The notes beneath the pieces are model-generated. The model ran no database searches and was not told the DNA's origin. It saw only the letters and a program-made list of their open reading frames with translations. A DNA stretch of 64,000 nt from Chryseobacterium sp. (lineage in GTDB: Bacteria > Bacteroidota > Bacteroidia > Flavobacteriales > Weeksellaceae): positions 620,001-684,000 of the forward strand of contig NZ_VOXE01000002.1 of NCBI RefSeq assembly GCF_008014695.1, in the 5' to 3' direction. A program made the position numbers and the translations under genes. Of the stretch, positions 52,638 to 59,658 are shown piece by piece (position 1 is the first letter of the stretch; each line of letters starts with the position of its first letter).

Positions 52638-53210
52638 ATAACTATTATCTCAAATTGGTTCGAATCAAATCCAACAAAAAGTATAATCAGTTACACTATA
52701 TTAATAATTGGTGTAGTTTGGGTATTTTATAAATTTACATTTGAGGAAAGTAAGATTGACAATTACAAAAGTCAAATTGAAACAAAGCAGCCAATAATAA
52801 GTCAGTATCAAGCAAGAATTGATTATCTTGAGGAAGAAAATCAAAAATATAAATCTGAATTGAAAGATTTTGAAGATTGGAATTCTAAATCTGAAAATCC
52901 AACTCTGTTTTATAAATCACAATATGAAAAGACAATCCTGACCAGAAGTGATTCGGCAAAAACTAATATTTCAGTAAATTCCAATTTAGAAAACATATTA
53001 ATTAATAAATCAGAAAGTTACATCAACAAAGATTTGGATTTAATAATCGCTTTAAAAGATGTTTCTGTAAATTATGGTTGCTTTTTAAATATAAGTTTTG
53101 GAAACAGTTTAAATGTAAATTTTGACAATAAAAATGTTGGAGAAACAATAGTTTTGAAATCTGATAAAGGAAAAATTAAAGTTACTATTAATAAAGTTAA
53201 TTATGTTTAA
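52638..53210 (+). CDS. Cassette 2: single-span membrane coiled-coil protein, non-ATG start
   Basis: The open frame runs from 52638 to 53210 (about 190 residues) but has no ATG, GTG or TTG until a TTG at 52860, inside the conserved-looking coding part. Upstream in frame lie a transmembrane helix (YTILIIGVVWVFYKF), then a coiled coil (DYLEEENQKYKSELKDFEDW) and a soluble beta domain. A start at ATA 52638 or ATT 52644, or a mutated ATG, is therefore likely. The stop at 52635 is only 13 bases into the cassette. No known family. Confidence 0.6.
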   Translation: MTIISNWFESNPTKSIISYTILIIGVVWVFYKFTFEESKIDNYKSQIETKQPIISQYQARIDYLEEENQKYKSELKDFEDWNSKSENPTLFYKSQYEKTILTRSDSAKTNISVNSNLENILINKSESYINKDLDLIIALKDVSVNYGCFLNISFGNSLNVNFDNKNVGETIVLKSDKGKIKVTINKVNYV

Positions 53211-53245
53211 TCAAATATTGAAATATCAATTCACAAATAAAAACA

Positions 53246-53380
53246 TCTGCTAACATCGTATTGGCAATAGTGCGGAGGAATCGCAAGTTTAACTATTTTA
53301 TATGTTCCGAAGTTTAGTTTATAGCAAGAAAGTTTCCGCATTTAAGCCGCACCGTCGCCAATAAGCGGAACGTTAGCCGT
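53246..53380 (+). other. attC2 recombination site
   Basis: TATTGGCAATAGTGCGG on the left opposes CCGCACCGTCGCCAATA on the right. R' TCTGCTAAC (53246-53254) matches, at 8 of 9 bases as reverse complement, the start of cassette 2 (GTTAGAAGA at 52621). The site ends G^TTAGCC at 53372. Confidence 0.82.
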
Positions 53381-53400
53381 AATTTTACAAACGTACAGAA

Positions 53401-53964
53401 ATGAAATTTTTTCAAAGATTAGTTAAACCAAAAGAAAATATTGAAACAAAGATCTCAGATTTTGAATCTGTAGCCAGTTTTTGGAAATTCATAACCCAAA
53501 AAGACAAATGGTATCTCGAATATTTACCACAACAATTTGACGATTTAAAATCAAAACTACAAGAATTAGCACCTTTAATAATTGAAACAACAAACGACTT
53601 AAGATATAATCTTAATTTTAAAAATGATGATTATTGGAGAATAATTCAGTGGGATAATTTAATATTCGATTTAAAATTAGAAGATAAACTGAAACAATAT
53701 TGCTCAAATTGTAAAAATGAAATAAGGTTATTGCAAAGACATCCAAAATTAATCTGTAAAGATTGCAAAAATAATCTAACGAGTTCTGACGGACGAAAAG
53801 TTGAATTTTTCAATTCGGAAGCTTTAGGATATGGTTGTCAAGGTTACTACTCCGAAACTAATCAAATCGAAAGATATGACTATGATGAATGTTATATTGA
53901 CAGTAAAATTTTCGTTGCAAAGGAAGGAAGATTTGGTGGAATCATAATCGAACTGAAAGAATAA
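53401..53964 (+). CDS. Cassette 3: zinc-ribbon protein of unknown function
   Basis: A 187-residue soluble protein. Residues about 101-130 contain a two-CxxC zinc ribbon (CSNC then CKDC). The N-terminal half is helical (SVASFWKFITQKDKWYLEYL). The C-terminal part is Y/D-rich (EALGYGCQGYYSE, then NQIERYDYDECYIDS). No family recognised. The start is 28 bases after the cassette boundary at 53372 and the stop lies 4 bases before attC3. Confidence 0.78.
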   Translation: MKFFQRLVKPKENIETKISDFESVASFWKFITQKDKWYLEYLPQQFDDLKSKLQELAPLIIETTNDLRYNLNFKNDDYWRIIQWDNLIFDLKLEDKLKQYCSNCKNEIRLLQRHPKLICKDCKNNLTSSDGRKVEFFNSEALGYGCQGYYSETNQIERYDYDECYIDSKIFVAKEGRFGGIIIELKE

Positions 53965-53968
53965 AAAC

Positions 53969-54079
53969 TACGGCTAACAGGGGTTTAACAATTGCGGGCG
54001 GAAAGTTTTCAGTTCATGTTTTGTCCTTCGGTTGAAATTTGTAATCAACCACCCAGGCCTGCTGATGAAATCGGAAAAC
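53969..54079 (+). other. attC3, truncated
   Basis: R' TACGGCTAAC (53969-53978) is the exact reverse complement of GTTAGCCGTA at 53372, the start of cassette 3. The left arm (GGGGTTTAACAATTGCGGGC) and the hairpin centre (CTTCGGTTGAAATTTGTAAT region, shared with attC1) remain. The right arm is missing: sequence similarity stops near 54080 and no CCCGCAATTG...GTTAG follows. Confidence 0.7.
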
Positions 54080-54166
54080 TGAATGAATGTAATCATGATT
54101 GTAATTAAATTCACTAATCATGCTACTATTTTATTCTAAACCTGCATCAATACAGGAGAATCTACT

Positions 54167-54184
54167 TTTTGTATCGGGAAGTAA
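54167..54184 (+). repeat. att-like direct repeat, right copy
   Basis: TTTTGTATCGGGAAGTAA, again coding F-C-I-G-K-stop, though no mnmE gene precedes it. It differs from the mnmE end only at positions 3 and 17. Confidence 0.75.
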
Positions 54185-54255
54185 TTGATCTCCAGCAAAT
54201 TGCTCATTATAAATGTTAGTTTATCGTCCGACAGAATTAACTTAACGATTACAAT

Positions 54256-54606
54256 ATGGAAAAAGAAGTCGAAATCGAAAAATTAAAAAGGTTTATTGAG
54301 GATCAGTTACAGTTCGAAAAGATGAGTGTATTGTCTGCAGCCGGATACCGTAAATTTGTATGGGAATTTTTTACAATTTTAGACGCATATAAAAACCAAG
54401 GTACTGAGAAGGAGGACATTGTAGATACTGTGAATACACTACACACTGCTCAATCAATTTTTTTTACTGGAGATCCTCAAAGTGAAGATAGGTTTGGTTT
54501 TATCACCGAAGAATTGATCAATTTCTGTCCCTCACCTTTTTTTTGGGAGGTGCCGTTAGATGAATATATGAAGAAATGGGAGAGACTTTATTTTCCTTTA
54601 TTTTAA
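54256..54606 (+). CDS. Small protein of unknown function
   Basis: A 116-residue soluble, mostly helical acidic protein (EIEKLKRFIEDQLQFEKMSV, then FITEELINFCPSPFFWEVPL). No signal peptide, and no family recognised. It starts 72 bases beyond the right att-like repeat, so it belongs either to the old chromosome end or to a further accessory layer. Size and acidity would fit an immunity protein, but no toxin is adjacent. Confidence 0.68.
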   Translation: MEKEVEIEKLKRFIEDQLQFEKMSVLSAAGYRKFVWEFFTILDAYKNQGTEKEDIVDTVNTLHTAQSIFFTGDPQSEDRFGFITEELINFCPSPFFWEVPLDEYMKKWERLYFPLF

Positions 54607-54706
54607 AGAATAAATATTGGGTTTCCTAATTATATCGTTAGACTACCGAATATTCTCGGGAAAATTCGAAAGCAATACAGTTACCTTAACGCACTAACTT
54701 GGGGAT

Positions 54707-55225
54707 ATGATAAACAAAACGCACACACTCGGGTACTTGATCTATTGGACCGTAATTTTCATCCTCTCCGCTTCCATGCTCCTCTATGGCCTGGGGAAAC
54801 CCTTACAGTTCAGCGGACAGGAAATTTCAAAACCCGCCGGTCAGTTAACGGGTCATCAACTGATGTGGCTGTTTTATGGGCATTCTAAACTCTACCCAAT
54901 CATCATTGGAGCGTTCGAGGTGATCGGTGGACTGAGCCTGCTCCACACCAGGACCAGAATGTTTGGCTGTCTTTTGCTCTCCTCCATATTGCTGAACATC
55001 ATCATTCAGGACTATGTCTATGAAATTGTTGCCTTTTCAACCGCCATTTACTACCAGCTGCTGGTGATCGTAATTCTCATCTTCGATTTTGATCAGTTGA
55101 AAAAGATCCTGACGGTGTTGTTTTCACCCGGTAAACCCAGGATTAAAACGTCAGTAATGATGGCAGCATTGATAATCGCGGTCCTGCTGAAACTGTATGA
55201 AACGAGGCTGATGAATTTGCTGTAA
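54707..55225 (+). CDS. DoxX-like membrane protein
   Basis: A 172-residue integral membrane protein with five hydrophobic segments: YLIYWTVIFILSASMLLYG, KLYPIIIGAFEVIGGLSLL, FGCLLLSSILLNIIIQ, ATAIYYQLLVIVILI-like and MMAALIIAVLLKLY. The DoxX-like FYGHSKLYP turn and the arrangement of helices support that family, which has no settled function here. A damaged copy of its 3' end appears at 56268-56340, beyond the next gene. Confidence 0.75.
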   Translation: MINKTHTLGYLIYWTVIFILSASMLLYGLGKPLQFSGQEISKPAGQLTGHQLMWLFYGHSKLYPIIIGAFEVIGGLSLLHTRTRMFGCLLLSSILLNIIIQDYVYEIVAFSTAIYYQLLVIVILIFDFDQLKKILTVLFSPGKPRIKTSVMMAALIIAVLLKLYETRLMNLL

Positions 55226-55252
55226 AGGAACGATGGCAGATGCTGCAGAGAA

Positions 55253-56083
55253 TTATTTCTTGATGAATTGAATATAATGTACCTGCGAATCTGCACTGAT
55301 CATTTTCAGAAAATACACGCCGGCCGGGAGTGCTGCGACGCTGACTTGATGGTCCTGTATGATTTTTCTTCCGACCAGTTTTCCTGAGGCATCCAGGATT
55401 TCGCAGCGTAAAAATCTGATTTCGGAATCGATCTGCAGGATTTCCTGAACGGGATTCGGAAAAACTTTTACGGAGATGACTTTCTGCTGAACTTCCGTGG
55501 TGGCCAGCAGACACGCCGGCGGATTGGTAACGGGGCCGGCGCTGTAATCGTAAAACACGGTGGCATCTGTAAAGATCGCCGGGGTGTGCTGGCTGAACTG
55601 ATAAATGGGATTACAGTCGTTGAAGGAAACGGTTCCGGACACGAACACCGACTGTGATTTGTACCACCCGTCACACGCCGCATTCATCTGGATTCCCGGC
55701 CAGAAATAGTCCACTGCAATGACCGGTTCATTGGACACCGGGTATCCGCACGCCGTGGTAAATGCAGCAGGAGGCTTGAAATAGATCGGATAGGTGGGAA
55801 GGCTGCCGATATAATAGGTTCTGCTGTAAATCGTGGAAGAGGAATTGAGTTTTGCCTTGATGAGGGTGGTCTGGGTCACCGTGAGGGATACTGCATTCAC
55901 ACCCGAGGGGGAGGAAGCAGTTGGATCGGAGCCGTCGGTGGTATAGTAAATCGTGCCGTTTCCGGATAGGGTCACAGCAATGGGATTTGGGGTGCCGAAA
56001 TAGTTCGCCTGCGGCTGAAAAGTCACCTGGCCCAGACAAATGGCGTAAACAAAAAGCACGAGCAAAGAGAGATGTTTTGTCAT
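55253..56083 (-). CDS. Exported T9SS protein with chitobiase-type C-terminal domain
   Basis: A 276-residue protein. Signal peptide about 1-18 (YAICLG). Residues about 25-95 form a CHB_HEX_C-like beta-sandwich (GTIYYTTDGSDPTASSPSGV), common in chitobiases and as a linker in surface proteins. A Cys-containing central region (AACDGWYKSQSVFVSG) leads to a type A T9SS sorting domain (VKVFPNPVQEILQIDSEIRF to YIQFIKK). It is probably exported to the surface. Binding of glycans is possible but unproven. Confidence 0.88.
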   Translation of the reverse strand: MTKHLSLLVLFVYAICLGQVTFQPQANYFGTPNPIAVTLSGNGTIYYTTDGSDPTASSPSGVNAVSLTVTQTTLIKAKLNSSSTIYSRTYYIGSLPTYPIYFKPPAAFTTACGYPVSNEPVIAVDYFWPGIQMNAACDGWYKSQSVFVSGTVSFNDCNPIYQFSQHTPAIFTDATVFYDYSAGPVTNPPACLLATTEVQQKVISVKVFPNPVQEILQIDSEIRFLRCEILDASGKLVGRKIIQDHQVSVAALPAGVYFLKMISADSQVHYIQFIKK

Positions 56084-56150
56084 GATAAAGCTTTTTTTCT
56101 GAATTTAAAAGTACTGCTTTTTTATTATACGGGCCTGTCCTGAAAGACTG

Positions 56151-56182
56151 AAAAATCCCTTTTCGAACGAAAAGGGATTTTT
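56151..56182 (-). terminator. Terminator of the DUF2723-like gene
   Basis: AAAAATCCCTTTTCG and CGAAAAGGGATTTTT form a perfect 15-bp stem around AA. The leftward gene ending at 56362 is the likely user. Confidence 0.88.
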
Positions 56183-56267
56183 ATTTGGCAAAATTTCTGC
56201 CGGTATGCGCCAATCGGTTTCAGAAACTGCAGTCCACCTCGATAACTTATAGGCTTTGCTGCATCCC

Positions 56268-56340
56268 TTCAGTCATTGATAGCAGCCCTGCTCGCACTCC
56301 TGCTGAAAGGTATGAAACGCGGCTGATGCAATTGCTGTGA
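56268..56340 (+). pseudogene. Decayed 3' end of a second DoxX-like gene
   Basis: The segment aligns to the last part of the DoxX-like gene (55155-55225). Both contain TCCTGCTGAAA, TATGAAACG, GGCTGATG and TTGCTGT, and it ends in frame as YETRLMQLL-stop versus YETRLMNLL-stop. Upstream the copy is shifted in frame and the rest of the gene is absent. It is a relic of a duplication that flanks the T9SS protein gene. Confidence 0.6.
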
Positions 56341-56361
56341 AGGATTTCTTAAGTTGAAGAC

Positions 56362-57573
56362 TCATCTTTCAAACCCTTTTTTAATAACCTCCCATTCCTT
56401 CGCCATTAAATACTGGGACTCATAGGTTTCCGGGTCTTTCAGCGTCCCGTTTTCATAAGCCTCAGTGAATGTTTCTATCGGTGGATTGCCGTCAAGAGCC
56501 GGAAAGAAATAATACCGTACTCCTCCCTTGAAGCCTTTTTCTGCATTCATTTCGGTACCGAAGGAACTGTGGTTCACGGTCTGTACCGTCACCAGATAAA
56601 TGATGGGTACCATCAGTGGCGATAGGTATTTCAGTGGAAATTCAGCTTTTTCCAGTCCGTGGGCAATGATGGTCAGCATGAACAAATAAGGCACCAGATG
56701 GAACACATAGGAATCGGATACGTCGTGTTTCAGAATAAAAAAAAGGTAGGGCAGAACTGCCACCACAAAATATCTTTTATACGGGAAGCGCTTGAAGCCT
56801 TTGAAGAAAAACCATAGGAAGAACAGGAAATTATAGAGTAAAAAAATCAGATTTCTGCCCAGGCTTTTCAGGAAGGTGGTGAAATGGAATTCAAAAAAAG
56901 AACTTCCCCACGCATTGTCTGTGAAAATGGACATGAAACTTTGTCTGCCCTGCACAACGGGGATCACGAGGATCGAAAAGACAATTGCCGGGAGGAGCAG
57001 CCCTTTCAGTATCATCGTTTTTTCGTTCCGGTGGTTTTCATATAAAAACAGGAGATAAAATGGCACGAGCAGGATCGTCTGGATATGGATCAGGAACAGG
57101 ACCCCGAAGAGTACTGCAGAAAAATAGAAATTGAGCGTTCGCCGCTCCTTTATAAACAAAAAAGCCTGGTATAAAAATAGGGCCACGAACAGGAGGTAAA
57201 AACTGTACACTTCGGTGAACACAGAAATCCTCCAGAACGTGAAGGAAAGCCCGAAAAACACCATGGCCGTATCTGCTGTGATTTTTGCAAGGCCGAACAG
57301 CAGGAGCAGTTTCCTTAAGAAGAAAAGGGTGAGGATGGAACAAACGATGCTGAAACCGGCGAACAGGTAATGGGGATTGAGGAATGGGAGAACTTTATGG
57401 AGAACAGCCAGCGTATTCATATATAAAAAATGATTCGTGGCATTGCTTCCCGGATCGAAGCCCTTGGCTGCGGTTACCGTAAATCCCAGACTGTCACCCA
57501 ATATCGGGTCTGCGCCTAGTGAAAAAATGTACACGACCAGCAGGAAAATAAGGAGTAAAATGGATCGGGGCAT
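56362..57573 (-). CDS. Multi-spanning membrane protein, DUF2723/glycosyltransferase-like
   Basis: A 403-residue protein with about ten hydrophobic segments, among them ILLLIFLLVVYIFSLGAD, FAGFSIVCSILTLFFL, VMFFGLSFTFWRISVF-like and YFSAVLFGVLFLIHIQTILL. The opening GADPILGDSLGFTVTA recalls the D-containing first loop of membrane glycosyltransferases of the DUF2723/GT-C type. It lacks the long soluble C-terminal domain of the larger family members. A protein or lipid O-mannosyl-type transfer is possible but not proven. Confidence 0.75.
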   Translation of the reverse strand: MPRSILLLIFLLVVYIFSLGADPILGDSLGFTVTAAKGFDPGSNATNHFLYMNTLAVLHKVLPFLNPHYLFAGFSIVCSILTLFFLRKLLLLFGLAKITADTAMVFFGLSFTFWRISVFTEVYSFYLLFVALFLYQAFLFIKERRTLNFYFSAVLFGVLFLIHIQTILLVPFYLLFLYENHRNEKTMILKGLLLPAIVFSILVIPVVQGRQSFMSIFTDNAWGSSFFEFHFTTFLKSLGRNLIFLLYNFLFFLWFFFKGFKRFPYKRYFVVAVLPYLFFILKHDVSDSYVFHLVPYLFMLTIIAHGLEKAEFPLKYLSPLMVPIIYLVTVQTVNHSSFGTEMNAEKGFKGGVRYYFFPALDGNPPIETFTEAYENGTLKDPETYESQYLMAKEWEVIKKGFER

Positions 57574-57904
57574 GGTTTATTTTCTGGAAAGATAAAAATA
57601 AACTGAATACAAGTGAAATATGAACTTAGGATGATTTTATTATCCTACTAAATTATATATAGCGCACTTGAGTACCTGCACTCACGCTGCGTTAATGAAT
57701 GAATAAAAAAAACAAGTTTATTTTAGAAAACCCTCTCTTAAAATCAGTAAGAGGCAGCATCTGCAAAGAGCTGTTGCGGGAAAAGAAATTTTATGTAAAA
57801 GAGCAGATAAATTTTTGAAAAATCCTCCAATTGTAAAAATCTCATAAGAAATTGGAATTTCTACCTTTTACGGAAACCCGTAATAATTTATTAGCAAAAA
57901 AAAA

Positions 57905-57912
57905 TAAATTTG
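57905..57912 (+). promoter_or_regulatory. -7 box of the T9SS/RHS cluster
   Basis: TAAATTTG, 86 bases before the start at 57998. The 424-base gap 57574-57997 is AT-rich and otherwise shows no gene or strong repeat. Confidence 0.5.
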
Positions 57913-57997
57913 GATCTTAAATCAACATCAGAATCTTAATTTTAAACTAAAGTATTTGAATTTAACTGAATTTATGATATAATTTTAACTAAAAAAT

Positions 57998-59656
57998 ATG
58001 AAAATCACTACTCCTAAAATACTGATTTGCAAATATTTAATCAATAAAAAGGCCTACATAAGCGCGCTGCTGTTCGGTACAGCCTTTTCTATTCATTCGC
58101 AGGAAGTCCAGTGGCAGAAGGATATCAAGTCCAATACTCAGGATTTTTTAAGCCCGATTTGCATCACCCTCGACGGGCAGTACCTTATTTCGGGAAGCAG
58201 CATCCAAAAATCCCAACCCACTACCGTAAGTTCAGACGGTGCAGCAATGCAGAACAACGGTTACGACTTTCATCTCGTGAAGCTGAACCAGCAGGGAGAG
58301 CAGGTCTGGGAAAAATACTTCGCCGGAAACAATCACGATTTTTTATCCGCCACTGTGGCAACACAGGAAGGCGGATTTTTAGTGGCAGGCACTTCGAATT
58401 CCGCCAAATCATTGGACAAGAAAGGCGAAGGAAAAGGCGGATCTGATATCTGGCTGCTGAAACTCGCCGAGAATGGGAATGAAGAATGGCAGCAGACGTT
58501 GGGAACCGCGAATGACGATGAAGCGAGGGCAGTGATCCAAACCACGGACCTCGGTTATTTTGTAGCAGGCACAACCACAAACCTGAAAAAAGGGTTTGGG
58601 TCAAAAGATTCATGGGTCATCAGGCTCGACAAAACCGGAAAGAAGACTTTTGAAAGCGTTTTAGGTGGCAGGGGCCTGGACGAAGTCGAGAAAATGATCC
58701 CGACAGTTGACGGGGGCGCTTTGCTCGGAATCTATTCCAGAAGCACTGCTACTACCGGAAACAAAACAGAAACAAATACAGACGACAAAAAGAATCCTAT
58801 ACCAGTAATATATACTGCCAAAACCTCCGACAATTACGGGGAAGGCGACTACTGGGTCGTGAAACTCAGCAAAGAAGGAAAGGTGGAGTGGCAGAAGAAC
58901 TTTGGCGGAAAAGGAGACGACCATCTGAGGACTTTGAACATGACCGGCAGCGGATTCATCGTTGGTGGCGAAAGCCGGTCGGAACGCTCCGGCAACAAAT
59001 CGGTGGGTGCAGAAGAGGGCACCGATGTATGGCTCGTGGCTTTGAACGAAAGAGGAGAAGAACAGTGGCAGAAATCCTACACCTTCGGCAACAGGGATGT
59101 GATGATGAGCCTCAATGTGATCAATCATGCAAAGGACAATGTGACAAAGGGTTTTTTACTAGGCGGCTATACCCAGGCCGAAGGCAGGATGGAGAAAGAC
59201 GATGAAACCTTCTGGATGCTCTACCTGAACGGCGACGGCAATGAAGTCTGGAGAAAACATGTAAAGGGGGAATCCCGTAAAAAAGAGGAACGTCTTGTTG
59301 ACCTGAAAATGAACAAAGACGGTTCGATCATCCTGGCCGGAACAAGCGCTGAGGAACTGGGCAAGGAAAACTGGAAGATTGTGAAGTTAGGAGACAAGCT
59401 GATAGATGATATCGTCGAAAAACAGGACATCAAAATTTATCCGAACCCGGTGGAGGACTACTGTTATGTGGAGATCGGATTCGAATTTAAAGACGCCACG
59501 ATCGAACTCTACGACATGGGCGGTAGGCTGGTAAACACACTCAAGACCAAAAACAGGGTTACGAAGATCAGTACCCAGGGCTTGCCGCAGGGCGCGTACT
59601 TGGTAATCGCGAAGACTGAAACTGAAACGGCTAATGCCAAAATCATTAAAAAATAG
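57998..59656 (+). CDS. Secreted T9SS repeat protein, propeller-like
   Basis: A 552-residue exported protein. A long N-terminal signal (LFGTAFSIHSQ end, about 35 residues) precedes at least six repeats of the type GEQVWEKYFAGNNHDF, GNEEWQQTLGTANDDEARAV and GKVEWQKNFGGKGDDHLRTL. Each is followed by GGF/GYFVAGTT, typical of a beta-propeller built from WQK-like blades. The C-terminus is a type A T9SS sorting domain (KIYPNPVEDYCYVEIGFEFK to NAKIIKK). The role is probably surface binding. It is 2 bases upstream of the RHS-like gene, so an operon. Confidence 0.87.
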   Translation: MKITTPKILICKYLINKKAYISALLFGTAFSIHSQEVQWQKDIKSNTQDFLSPICITLDGQYLISGSSIQKSQPTTVSSDGAAMQNNGYDFHLVKLNQQGEQVWEKYFAGNNHDFLSATVATQEGGFLVAGTSNSAKSLDKKGEGKGGSDIWLLKLAENGNEEWQQTLGTANDDEARAVIQTTDLGYFVAGTTTNLKKGFGSKDSWVIRLDKTGKKTFESVLGGRGLDEVEKMIPTVDGGALLGIYSRSTATTGNKTETNTDDKKNPIPVIYTAKTSDNYGEGDYWVVKLSKEGKVEWQKNFGGKGDDHLRTLNMTGSGFIVGGESRSERSGNKSVGAEEGTDVWLVALNERGEEQWQKSYTFGNRDVMMSLNVINHAKDNVTKGFLLGGYTQAEGRMEKDDETFWMLYLNGDGNEVWRKHVKGESRKKEERLVDLKMNKDGSIILAGTSAEELGKENWKIVKLGDKLIDDIVEKQDIKIYPNPVEDYCYVEIGFEFKDATIELYDMGGRLVNTLKTKNRVTKISTQGLPQGAYLVIAKTETETANAKIIKK

Positions 59657-59658
59657 AA

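Larger units (their letters stand above)
51703..54184 (+). mobile_element. Remnant island at the mnmE 3' end carrying integron cassettes
   Basis: Bounded by the 18-bp imperfect direct repeat, about 2.5 kb, AT-rich. It contains three plus-strand cassettes (51949-52621, 52622-53372, 53373 to a truncated end), each with its own attC. No integrase, of either tyrosine recombinase type, is inside. The first 228 bases (51721-51948) contain no gene I can support, only a weak TTGGC/GCCAA pair that may be an eroded site. I infer a decayed integrative element that carried or captured the cassettes. Confidence 0.65.

Noticed and set aside
52655-52675. GGTTCGAATCAAATCCA, resembling a tRNA T-arm
   Set aside because: No acceptor, D or anticodon arms fit around it, and it lies in the cassette 2 reading frame.
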